This document shows positions 1 to 6,871 of a stretch of 64,000 nucleotides of DNA, one piece after another. This stretch comes from Paractinoplanes ferrugineus. Its GTDB lineage: Bacteria > Actinomycetota > Actinomycetes > Mycobacteriales > Micromonosporaceae. Both the position numbers and the translations under genes were made by a program. Position 1 is the stretch's first letter. Every line of letters starts with the position of its first letter. The notes under the pieces were generated by a model that saw nothing but the letters and a program-made list of their open reading frames with translations, was not told the origin of the DNA and searched no databases. The stretch is from the NCBI RefSeq assembly GCF_016862195.1, contig NZ_BOMM01000029.1, positions 124,001-188,000 of the forward strand, given 5' to 3'.

Positions 1-770
1 GTGGGGTGCTGGGCGGAGTCGAAGTTGGTCAGCACCCGGCTCATCGAGGCGTTCTCGCCGTAGTAGATGATGTCCTGGCTGGTGCGCCACATGGTCGAGA
101 TGCCCGGCCCCCAGTTCCACGGGCCGCCGTTGCCCCAACTGCAGACCGAGAGAACCATCGGCCGCCCGGTCTGGGCGGTGGCGCGGGCGATGGAGTCACT
201 GATCGCCGTGTACGCGCTCTGCGGGTTGAGGCCTTCGGCGTTGCCGCCGCACCAGTCCACTTTGACGAAGTCGAAGCCCCACCGGGAGAACTGCAGGAAA
301 TCCTGGTCGTAGTGGCCTTCACTGCCGGAGCCGGGCGCGGCCGGCCGGCCCGTCGGGTAGTAGTAGCCGCATCCGTCCCGGCCGGCGTCGGTGTAGATGC
401 CCGCCTTGAGGCCCTTGCTGTGGATGTAGTCGGCGATCGCCGCCATCCCACCGGGCCAGTCGGCCGGGTCGACGGTGAAGTTGCCGGCCGAGTCCCGGGT
501 CCCCTGCCACCAGCCCTCGTCGATGTTGACGTACTGGTATCCCGCGTCCTTGAGCCCGGCGGAGATCAGGGCATCGACCTGGCCCTTGATCACGTTGTAG
601 TTGATTTTCGCGGCGAACGAGTTCCAGGACGCCCAGCCCATCGGCGGCGTGCTGACCACATTGTTCGGCGCGGCCACCGCCGGCCTCGCCACGGCGGCGA
701 TGGTGACCGCCGCCAGACCCAGTGCCAGCAGGCCGCCGAGTAGATGTCCACCGACCGCGCGCGCATGCAT
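1..770 (-). CDS. GH27 alpha-galactosidase, secreted (C-terminus beyond window)
   Basis: Secreted glycoside hydrolase expected to remove terminal alpha-galactosyl (or related) residues from oligo- and polysaccharides. Residues 1-33 form a signal peptide ending in AVAA. The mature part opens with TPPMGWASWNSF, the usual start of GH27 barrels; NIDEGWW follows near residue 82. FDFVKVDWCGG near 167-175 holds the catalytic nucleophile Asp172. The ATG at 770 has a good ribosome site (GGGAGGA). About 256 codons are in the window; the acid/base Asp and any C-terminal domain lie to the left. A LacI-like palindrome sits about 90 bp upstream. Family confident; exact substrate unknown. Confidence 0.93.
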   Translation of the reverse strand, partial: MHARAVGGHLLGGLLALGLAAVTIAAVARPAVAAPNNVVSTPPMGWASWNSFAAKINYNVIKGQVDALISAGLKDAGYQYVNIDEGWWQGTRDSAGNFTVDPADWPGGMAAIADYIHSKGLKAGIYTDAGRDGCGYYYPTGRPAAPGSGSEGHYDQDFLQFSRWGFDFVKVDWCGGNAEGLNPQSAYTAISDSIARATAQTGRPMVLSVCSWGNGGPWNWGPGISTMWRTSQDIIYYGENASMSRVLTNFDSAQHP

Positions 771-858
771 GAGCTGGTCCTCCCGTGGGCTTGCGGCCGG
801 CGACGGTGGCTCCCGGACGCGGGCGGACGTGCCCGGCGAAGCGGAGACGGTCGGCGCT

Positions 859-874
859 ATGTGATCGTTAACAT
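859..874. promoter_or_regulatory. LacI-like operator upstream of the GH27 gene
   Basis: ATGTGATCGTTAACAT is 12/16 palindromic around a central CG, the usual form of LacI/GalR-family sites. It lies in the gap 5' of the alpha-galactosidase, as expected for sugar-induced control. The regulator gene is not in the window. Confidence 0.45.
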
Positions 875-1015
875 AACCAGCCTCAGCGCGAAACGCAAGA
901 GACACTCATCGATGTATTGGATGCGTGCGCCCGGCCCTTCACGCGGCGGCACAAGCCTGGGCGCCCACTGCCCGCCCCCAACAATTTTGCCGACACATTG
1001 GTGTACTCAATTGCC

Positions 1016-1036
1016 ATAGTGTGCGACGCACAGTAT
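1016..1036. promoter_or_regulatory. Inverted-repeat operator of the PadR gene
   Basis: A 21-bp inverted repeat, with core TGTGCG-A-CGCACA (1020-1032) perfect and the flanks ATA/TAT continuing the symmetry with one mismatch. It ends 10 bp before the likely PadR start, so it is well placed for autorepression. Confidence 0.6.
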
Positions 1037-1046
1037 CGTGTTGAGC

Positions 1047-1391
1047 ATGACAATGGATGCGACGCTAGCGGGGCACTTGCAGGAGTTACGCCGCGGCACC
1101 GTCGTCGTCGCGAGCCTGATCGTTCTGCGCTCGCCGGGCTACGGCTACTCGCTGCTCGAGACGTTGAGCCGGGCCGGCTTCGACGTCGAGGCCAACACGC
1201 TCTACCCGCTGCTGCGCCGGCTCGAGGCGCAGGGCCTGCTGACCAGCTCGTGGAACACCGACGAGGCCAGGCCGCGCAAGTTCTACCGCACCACCGAGCA
1301 GGGCGACGCACTCGCCGGGACCCTGCGTGACGAGTGGTCACGCATCGACCACGCCATCGGCGACCTTTCGAAGACCACGGGGAGCAACTAA
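1047..1391 (+). CDS. PadR family transcriptional regulator
   Basis: Small winged-helix regulator of about 114 residues. It has the PadR pattern: LRRGTVVVASLIVL, then GYGYSLLETL, the recognition-helix segment ANTLYPLLRRLEAQGLL, and a wing with RKFYRTTEQG. ATG at 1047 is chosen because it follows the operator; GTG 1038 and ATG 1053 are in-frame alternatives. Its stop overlaps the next start (TAATG), so it is translationally coupled to the membrane gene behind it, the common PadR plus membrane-target arrangement. The ligand is unknown. Likely autorepressed through the inverted repeat at 1016-1036. Confidence 0.9.
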   Translation: MTMDATLAGHLQELRRGTVVVASLIVLRSPGYGYSLLETLSRAGFDVEANTLYPLLRRLEAQGLLTSSWNTDEARPRKFYRTTEQGDALAGTLRDEWSRIDHAIGDLSKTTGSN

Positions 1392-2365
1392 TGACCAGCC
1401 TCATCGACCGCTACGTCTACACCGCCCTGCGCCGCGTCCCGGAGCAGCAGCGCGGCGACATCGACCGGGAGCTGCGCGCCAGCATCGAGGACGCGGTCGA
1501 CGCCCGGGTGGACAGCGGCGAGGAGCGCGACGCCGCGATCGAGACCACGCTCGTCGAGCTGGGCGACCCCGGCAGGCTGGCCGACCGGTACGCGGGCCGG
1601 TCCAACTTCCTGATCGGGCCCGAGCTCTACCCGATGTGGCGGCGCCTGCTGATCACGCTGCTCGCCACGGTCCTGCCGATCGTCGTGCTCGTCGGCGTGA
1701 TCGTGCAGATCCTCGACGATCCGAACATCGGCAAGGTGATCGGCGGTGCGGTCACCACCATCCTCACCGTGGGGGTGCAGATGACCTTCTGGGTCACGGC
1801 GGCGTTCGCGGTCCTCGAGCACACCGGCGTCGGCCGCGAGTCGATGAAGCTCGACCGCCCCTGGACCCCGAAAGACCTGCCGAGGTACGAGCCCAACAAC
1901 ATCCCCCGCAGCGAGGTGATCACCGGTGTGGTCTGGGCGGTGCTGCTCATCGCCGGCTTGGTGCTCCAGCAGTTCACCTTCAGCGACGTGCCCGTCCTCG
2001 ATCCCGCGAACTGGACGTTCTGGTGGCCGTACATGATCGTCTCGCTGGTCCTGAGCGCGGCCTTCCACGTCTGGCTCTACCGGCACGGCCGTTATGACCG
2101 CAAGGTCACCGTGGTCAACCTGGTGCAGCAGCTGATCTCGATGGTGCCGCTGGTCTGGCTGCTGGTCACCGACCGGTTCTTCAACCCGGAGTTCGACTGG
2201 TTCGCCGCCGCCGACGCCGACGTCAAGGGCTGGGTGACCAAGGGTCTGCTGCTCGCGGTCGCCGTCTCGGTCATCGACATCGTCAAGGTGGCGATCCGCG
2301 GCGAGCGGGCCCGCCGGGGCCTGCCGTCGAAGGTCCCCGGCACCGGAAACTACAACTTCGGCTGA
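1391..2365 (+). CDS. Membrane protein with permease-prefix (HAAS-like) N-terminus
   Basis: 324-residue integral membrane protein. Residues 1-75 are a soluble helical domain (LRRVPEQQRGDIDRELRASI ... ELGDPGRLADRYAGR) like the permease-prefix/HAAS signalling domain found next to PadR regulators. Six or so hydrophobic segments follow, starting at LLITLLATVLPIVVLVGVI. No transporter motif or ATPase partner is visible. Translation is coupled to the upstream PadR by the TAATG overlap, so this is probably the membrane target of that regulator. A strong terminator follows. Biochemical role unknown. Confidence 0.85.
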   Translation: MTSLIDRYVYTALRRVPEQQRGDIDRELRASIEDAVDARVDSGEERDAAIETTLVELGDPGRLADRYAGRSNFLIGPELYPMWRRLLITLLATVLPIVVLVGVIVQILDDPNIGKVIGGAVTTILTVGVQMTFWVTAAFAVLEHTGVGRESMKLDRPWTPKDLPRYEPNNIPRSEVITGVVWAVLLIAGLVLQQFTFSDVPVLDPANWTFWWPYMIVSLVLSAAFHVWLYRHGRYDRKVTVVNLVQQLISMVPLVWLLVTDRFFNPEFDWFAAADADVKGWVTKGLLLAVAVSVIDIVKVAIRGERARRGLPSKVPGTGNYNFG

Positions 2366-2376
2366 TCCTGACCCAG

Positions 2377-2410
2377 GAAGACCGCCCGCGGCGTACCGCG
2401 GGCGGTCTTC
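2377..2410 (+). terminator. Intrinsic terminator after the PadR operon
   Basis: Perfect 15-bp stem, GAAGACCGCCCGCGG paired with CCGCGGGCGGTCTTC around a CGTA loop, beginning 12 bp after the stop codon. As usual in high-GC actinomycetes it lacks a long U-tract. Confidence 0.75.
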
Positions 2411-2434
2411 CGGCGTCTCCTGTGCTGCCCGCCC

Positions 2435-2520
2435 TCAGCTCTTGTCCTGCGGGTCGGCCGGCTCCGGACCGTAGCCGGAGAGGTAGAGCTGGATGTAGAG
2501 GGTCAGGCTGGAGTGGCCCC
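2435..2520 (-). pseudogene. Possible 3' remnant of an unidentified gene
   Basis: A minus-strand frame ends with an in-register, protein-like C-terminus (LTLYIQLYLSGYG ... PADPQDKS) and a stop at 2435. Upstream the frame becomes low-complexity and runs antisense into the HAD gene. It could be the tail of a lost gene, or chance. No family assigned. Confidence 0.2.
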
Positions 2521-2663
2521 TCGACAGGACGACCCGGTCACGGCCATCGGTAGACGTGCTCCCTCGAGGTCGACGGTCGACGTGCAACCGGCGGCCACCC
2601 CTCGGACCGAATTGCACACCGGCGCGCCGATTGACGATCTCCCCGCCGGGGCAGTCCACGACC

Positions 2664-3326
2664 ATGGCAGACACCGCGATCTTCGACGTCGACGGCACCC
2701 TCGTCGACACCAACTACCAGCACGCCCTGGCCTGGTTCCGCGCCTTCCGACGCTTCGGCATCACCCGGCCCATGTGGCGCATCCACCGGGGCATCGGCAT
2801 GGGTGGGGACATGTTCGTGCCCGAGGTCGGCGGCGCCGAGATCGAGCGGGCGCACGGCGACGACCTGCGCGAAGCCTGGGTGCAGGAGTTCGACCAGCTG
2901 ATCGCGGAGGTCCAGCCCTTCAACGGCGCGCACGAGCTGCTGGCCGAGGTCAAGCAGCGCGGGTTCCGGCTGGTCCTGGCCAGCTCCGGTAAGGCCCAGC
3001 ACGTCGAGACGTTCCTCGACCTGATCGACGCCAAGTCCCTCGCCGACGCCTGGACCACCTCCGACGACGTGGCCAAGAGCAAACCGGCACCCGACCTCGT
3101 CGCCACCGCCCTGGCCAAGGTCGACGGCACCGGCGGCATCATGATCGGCGACTCCGTCTACGACGCGCAGGCCGCGGCCAAGCTCGACATACCGGTGATC
3201 GGCGTGCGCACCGGCGGCTTCTCCGTCGGCGAACTCCAGGAAGCCGGCGTCCTGCAGGTCTTCGACTCCCTGGTCGCCTTCCGGCAGGCCCTGGACGGCA
3301 CCCCGCTCGCGCGCGCCAGCCGCTGA
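2664..3326 (+). CDS. HAD superfamily hydrolase (phosphoglycolate phosphatase-like)
   Basis: 220-residue haloacid-dehalogenase-type phosphatase. Motif I is FDVDGTLVDTN (nucleophile Asp and +2 Asp near residues 7 and 9). Motif II is LASSG near 112, the motif III Lys lies in KSKPAPD, and motif IV is GDSVYDAQAA. The helical cap between motifs I and II is the C1 type. It is expected to hydrolyse a small phosphorylated metabolite in the cytoplasm; substrate not predictable. It stands alone between the terminator and a convergent SDR gene. Confidence 0.9.
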   Translation: MADTAIFDVDGTLVDTNYQHALAWFRAFRRFGITRPMWRIHRGIGMGGDMFVPEVGGAEIERAHGDDLREAWVQEFDQLIAEVQPFNGAHELLAEVKQRGFRLVLASSGKAQHVETFLDLIDAKSLADAWTTSDDVAKSKPAPDLVATALAKVDGTGGIMIGDSVYDAQAAAKLDIPVIGVRTGGFSVGELQEAGVLQVFDSLVAFRQALDGTPLARASR

Positions 3327-3405
3327 ACGCCGCGGCCACTTTCCCCCCGGGTCGAGCGTTCAGCTGCGGGGCCGACCGCCGCCTCGACCGGCGCCGAACC
3401 GGGTG

Positions 3406-4104
3406 TCATGACCAGGAGATCTCCTCGTGGCGGTCGACGAACCGGCCGGATCGGTGGCCCGGGCCCTCGGTGGCCAGGGCCACGATCGCGTCGGTGCCCT
3501 CGGTGACCGTCTGCGGGCCGGAGTGGCCGTTGAAGTCGGTGGCGGTGTAGCCCGGGTCGGCCGCGTTGATCCGGATGTGCGGGAACGCCTTCGCATATTG
3601 CGTGGTCAGCATGGTCAGGGCCGCCTTGGACGCGGTGTAGACCGGGGCCAGATAGGTCGACTCGGGCCGGGCCGGGTCGTGGGTGGCCTCCAGCGAGCCC
3701 ATGCCACTGCTCACGTTGATGATGACCGGGTCGGCGGAGCGCTGCAGCAGCGGCAGGAAGGCAGTCGTCGCGCGGACCACACCGGCGACGTTGACGTCCA
3801 TGACGGCTAGCACGTCGGCGCCGGTCAGGGCGCTCGGGTCGCCGGCCGGGCCGTGGACGCCGGCGTTGTTGACCAGGACGTCGAGCGTGCCCTCGTGGGC
3901 CTCGACGTCAGCGGCCGCGGCGGCCACCGAGGCGTCGTCGGTGACGTCGATCGGGACGAAACGGGCGCCCAGCTGATCGGCCGCCAGTTTGCCGGCCCGC
4001 TCGTCGCGGGCACCCAGCAGCACCGTGTGGCCCGCCGCGATCAACCGGCGGGCGGTCTCGTAGCCGAGGCTGCGGTTGGCCCCGGTGATGAATGTCGTCG
4101 TCAT
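3406..4104 (-). CDS. SDR family NAD(P)-dependent oxidoreductase
   Basis: 232-residue classical short-chain dehydrogenase. The N-terminal nucleotide motif is TGANRSLGYETA, NNAG is present, and the catalytic Ser and YTASK are in place (INVSS; PVYTASKAALTML). ATG 4104 is preferred over an upstream in-frame ATG at 4161 because the Rossmann strand starts directly (MTTTFITGAN). It is divergent from the XRE regulator at 4192 with an 87-bp gap, so that regulator probably controls it. Substrate unknown. Confidence 0.9.
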   Translation of the reverse strand: MTTTFITGANRSLGYETARRLIAAGHTVLLGARDERAGKLAADQLGARFVPIDVTDDASVAAAAADVEAHEGTLDVLVNNAGVHGPAGDPSALTGADVLAVMDVNVAGVVRATTAFLPLLQRSADPVIINVSSGMGSLEATHDPARPESTYLAPVYTASKAALTMLTTQYAKAFPHIRINAADPGYTATDFNGHSGPQTVTEGTDAIVALATEGPGHRSGRFVDRHEEISWS

Positions 4105-4191
4105 GTCAACCACCCTGCCCGGCTTCCGCGGCCTCATCCAGGGAGAATCACTACCACCCAACTAGCCGCCGGGCGCGGCAGAATCGACGGC

Positions 4192-5031
4192 ATGAACGAG
4201 TTCGGCACCACCCTGCGCGCCTGGCGCGACCGGACCTCCCCGGCCGCGGTGGGTCTCCCCCTGGGCCACAGCCGCCGGGCCAAGGGCCTGCGTCGCGAGG
4301 AGCTCGCCGAACTCAGCGGCATCTCGGTCGACTACCTGGTCCGGCTCGAGCAGGGCCGGTTCACCAGCCCGTCGGATCAGGTCACGGCCGCGCTGGCCCG
4401 GGCGTTGCAGCTGTCCGCCGCCGAACGCGATCACCTCTACCGGCTCGCCGGCCTCAACGCCCCCGGCGCCGCCGAGATCACCGACCACGTCTCGGCGAGC
4501 GTCCAGCGGGTGGTCCGGCGCCTCGGTGACGCGGCGGTGGCGGTCTTCGCCGCCGACTGGCAGCTCATCTGGTGGAACCGCAGTTGGGCCGCGCTGTGCG
4601 GTGATCCGTCGGAGACGCCGCCACACCTGCGCAACTTCGCCCGTGACACGTTCCTGCCCGGCGAACCGAAGCTCAGCCGGCACCGGGTGACGTCCCTGGT
4701 CGCCGGGACGCCCGAGGCCGCCCTGGTCGCCGACCTGCGCCGGGCGACCGGCCGTTTCCCGGACAGCCGCCGCCTCGCCGCGCTGATCGAGGAGCTGACC
4801 GCGGGCAGCGAACGGTTCGCGACGCTCTGGGCGGACGGCGTGGTCGGCGCCCACCGCAGCGACCAGAAGATGATCGACCACCCGCAGGTCGGGCCGATCG
4901 CGGTCGACTGCGACGTGCTCACCGACGGCGAGGTGGACCTGAAGATCGTCATCATGAGCGCCGCCCCCGACAGCGACGACGAGACAAGGCTGCGCCTGGC
5001 CACCCTCGCCGGAGCGGCGAGCGACGCGTGA
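4192..5031 (+). CDS. XRE family regulator with MmyB-like ligand domain
   Basis: 279 residues: an N-terminal helix-turn-helix (LRREELAELSGISVDYLVRL, about 30-50), then a conserved PAS-like MmyB domain with the signature VFAADWQLIWWNRSWAALCG. This type is common in actinomycetes and often divergent from the single oxidoreductase it controls, as here (SDR at 3406-4104). The domain is thought to bind a hydrophobic small molecule. ATG 4192 gives the standard N-terminus. Confidence 0.9.
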   Translation: MNEFGTTLRAWRDRTSPAAVGLPLGHSRRAKGLRREELAELSGISVDYLVRLEQGRFTSPSDQVTAALARALQLSAAERDHLYRLAGLNAPGAAEITDHVSASVQRVVRRLGDAAVAVFAADWQLIWWNRSWAALCGDPSETPPHLRNFARDTFLPGEPKLSRHRVTSLVAGTPEAALVADLRRATGRFPDSRRLAALIEELTAGSERFATLWADGVVGAHRSDQKMIDHPQVGPIAVDCDVLTDGEVDLKIVIMSAAPDSDDETRLRLATLAGAASDA

Positions 5032-5033
5032 CG

Positions 5034-5394
5034 CCTGGTGAATGGCGAGCCGCCGGCGACCGTCCTGCCTGGGTCACGGGCGTGAACGCGGCTTGCGCGG
5101 CGCGCTGGTCGGCGCTCGTCAGCACAGTCCGCCGGGCGGGGTCGGCGACCGGCCGGGCGCAGGCCGGCTCCCCCACCGCGCCGGCGACGACGCCGGAGAC
5201 CGGCACCGGCCCCACCGATGCCGAGGCTGCCGAGGCCGGGCCCACGGCCGGGGCCGCGGCGGAATCGGCGGGCGGCGAGCTGTCCCGCAGGGCGAAGGTC
5301 ATCGCGATGACCGCGAGCGTCAGGAAGCCCGCCGCCGCGCCGGGCCGGGCCGGATCCGCCGGCCCTTACCGGCAGGCTGCCCGTCCGCGATCAT
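5034..5394 (-). pseudogene. Possible frameshifted single-TM protein gene
   Basis: An ATG at about 5396, overlapping the stop of the upstream small frame as ATGA, opens a basic N-terminus (MIADGQPAGKGRRIRPG) that stops after 24 codons. One frame over, near 5340, a membrane helix (AAAGFLTLAVIAMTFAL) and an Ala/Pro/Ser-rich tail continue toward the end of the XRE gene. Joined by one indel they would give a short tail-exposed membrane protein. The reconstruction is inference; a random high-GC frame is possible. Confidence 0.25.
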
Positions 5395-5627
5395 GCGCAG
5401 CGAGTTGGCAGAGGTGGCGGGCCGTGCCACCCGGGTGGCCACAGGGCCGGCCGGACCGGTTCGACGAGGCCGGCGGCGATGAACCGTTCGTCGGTGCCCG
5501 GCCTGCGCACGGCGGAGTGGTGGCCGGTGCCGAGGATGCCGAGTTCCGGATCCCGGCGGAGGATCAGGCCGCCGTCCCCCGCCGGCGACCGTCGGCGATC
5601 GAGCCGGCGATCGAGCCGGCGAACGTT
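5391..5627 (-). CDS. Hypothetical small protein downstream of the acyl-CoA dehydrogenase
   Basis: GTG-start frame of 78 codons, 20 bp after the acyl-CoA dehydrogenase stop and in the same direction. Residues 22-60 read as protein-like (LILRRDPELGILGTGHHSAV ... FIAAGLVEPV). The N-terminus contains a 12-bp tandem duplication (GGCGATCGAGCC twice at 5594-5617). No family recognised. It may be a gene remnant. The remaining 5032-5400 stretch shows nothing else supportable. Confidence 0.25.
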   Translation of the reverse strand, partial: NVRRLDRRLDRRRSPAGDGGLILRRDPELGILGTGHHSAVRRPGTDERFIAAGLVEPVRPALWPPGWHGPPPLPTRCA

Positions 5628-5647
5628 CACAAGTGCGCGGGCGGACC

Positions 5648-6793
5648 TCAGGCGGGCAGGCCGTCGAGGCGGGCGAGGACCTGCAGCATGACCTCGTCGG
5701 CGCCGGCCCCGATGGAGGTGAGGCGTACGTCGCGCAGCATCCGGGCGGTCCAGGTCTCCTCGAGGTAACCCATGCCGCCGTGGAACTGCAGGCACCAGTC
5801 GGCGACCTCGCGGACCAGCCGGCCCGCCTTCAGCTTCGCGACGGTGCCCATCCGGGTGATGTCCTCGCCCGCCATCAGCGCCTCGGCCGTCTGCAGGTTG
5901 TGGCTGCGCAGCAGGTCGACCTCGGCCTGCAGTTCGGTGAGGCGGAACGCGACGTACTGCCGGTCGGCCAGGGGGCGGCCGAAGACCGAGCGGTTCTGCA
6001 CGAACGCGCGGGTGCGGTCCAGGGCGTACTGGCATTGGCCGGCCGTCGTGTAGGCGGCGAACACCCGCTCCGTGACGAACTGGCGCATCTGCTGCTGGAA
6101 GCCCCGGCCGGGTTCGCCGATCGTGTTGGCCACCGGCACCCGCACCTCGTCGAGGGCCAGCTCGGCGGTGTCGGAGCACCGGTTGCCGAGCTTGTCGAAC
6201 GTGCGCACCACCGAGAAGCCGGGCGAGTCGGTGGGGACGACGATCTGCGACATGCCGCGGTGGCCGCCCTCGTCGGAGGTGCGGGCGAGCAGGCACAGCC
6301 AGTCGGCCTGGGCGCCGTTGGTGATGTAGACCTTCCGCCCGGTGATCACCCAGTCGTCGCCGTCGCGGACGGCTCGGGTGCGCAGACGGGAGACGTCGGA
6401 ACCGGTGTCCGGCTCGGTCACGGCGATCGCGGCCACCGCCGTACCGGAAATCGCTGGTCGCAGGTATTGATCTTTGAGTTCCGGGGTGCCGAAGGCGTGC
6501 AGCGACGGGGTGGCCATCATGGCCTGCACGCCCATCGCCATGCCGACGCCACCGGCGTGCATGCGCCCGTATTCCTCGGCGGCGACCAGCTGGAAGCTGT
6601 GGTCGGCACCCTCCCCGCCGTAGGCCTCGTCGTATTCGAGGCCGAGCAGCCCCAGCGCCGCGGCCTTGGGGAAGAGATCGTGCAGCGGCACCCGGCCGGC
6701 CGCCTCCCAGCCGTCGACGTGCGGGTTGACCTCGGTGTCGACGAAGCGCCGCACGCTGTCCCGGAACGCTGCATGGTCCTCGCTGAGCCGCAT
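5648..6793 (-). CDS. Acyl-CoA dehydrogenase
   Basis: 381-residue FAD enzyme that introduces a 2,3 double bond into an acyl-CoA. The three-domain family pattern is complete: helical N-domain, middle beta domain with IAVTEPDTGSDVS and ITNGAQADW, and C-domain with QFHGGMGYLEE containing the catalytic-base region. ATG 6793 gives the normal start (MRLSEDHAAFRDSVRRFV). Divergent from the AtuA/carboxylase operon across a 78-bp gap with a palindromic operator, so it likely makes the unsaturated acyl-CoA that the carboxylase uses. Chain specificity cannot be read. Confidence 0.93.
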   Translation of the reverse strand: MRLSEDHAAFRDSVRRFVDTEVNPHVDGWEAAGRVPLHDLFPKAAALGLLGLEYDEAYGGEGADHSFQLVAAEEYGRMHAGGVGMAMGVQAMMATPSLHAFGTPELKDQYLRPAISGTAVAAIAVTEPDTGSDVSRLRTRAVRDGDDWVITGRKVYITNGAQADWLCLLARTSDEGGHRGMSQIVVPTDSPGFSVVRTFDKLGNRCSDTAELALDEVRVPVANTIGEPGRGFQQQMRQFVTERVFAAYTTAGQCQYALDRTRAFVQNRSVFGRPLADRQYVAFRLTELQAEVDLLRSHNLQTAEALMAGEDITRMGTVAKLKAGRLVREVADWCLQFHGGMGYLEETWTARMLRDVRLTSIGAGADEVMLQVLARLDGLPA

Positions 6794-6822
6794 GGACCCG
6801 ACGGTAACTTCGGAGCCCACCC

Positions 6823-6848
6823 AAAAACAAGCACGCTTGCTTGTTTTT
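6823..6848. promoter_or_regulatory. Palindromic operator between acyl-CoA dehydrogenase and atuA-like genes
   Basis: 10-bp arms AAAAACAAGC and GCTTGTTTTT with a 6-bp spacer; an inner overlapping repeat CAAGC-AC-GCTTG shares the left half. It lies midway between the divergent starts (6793 and 6872) and is probably the target of the TetR protein encoded at the end of the operon. Confidence 0.65.
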
Positions 6849-6871
6849 CCGTCCTGTGCGACCGTCACCGG

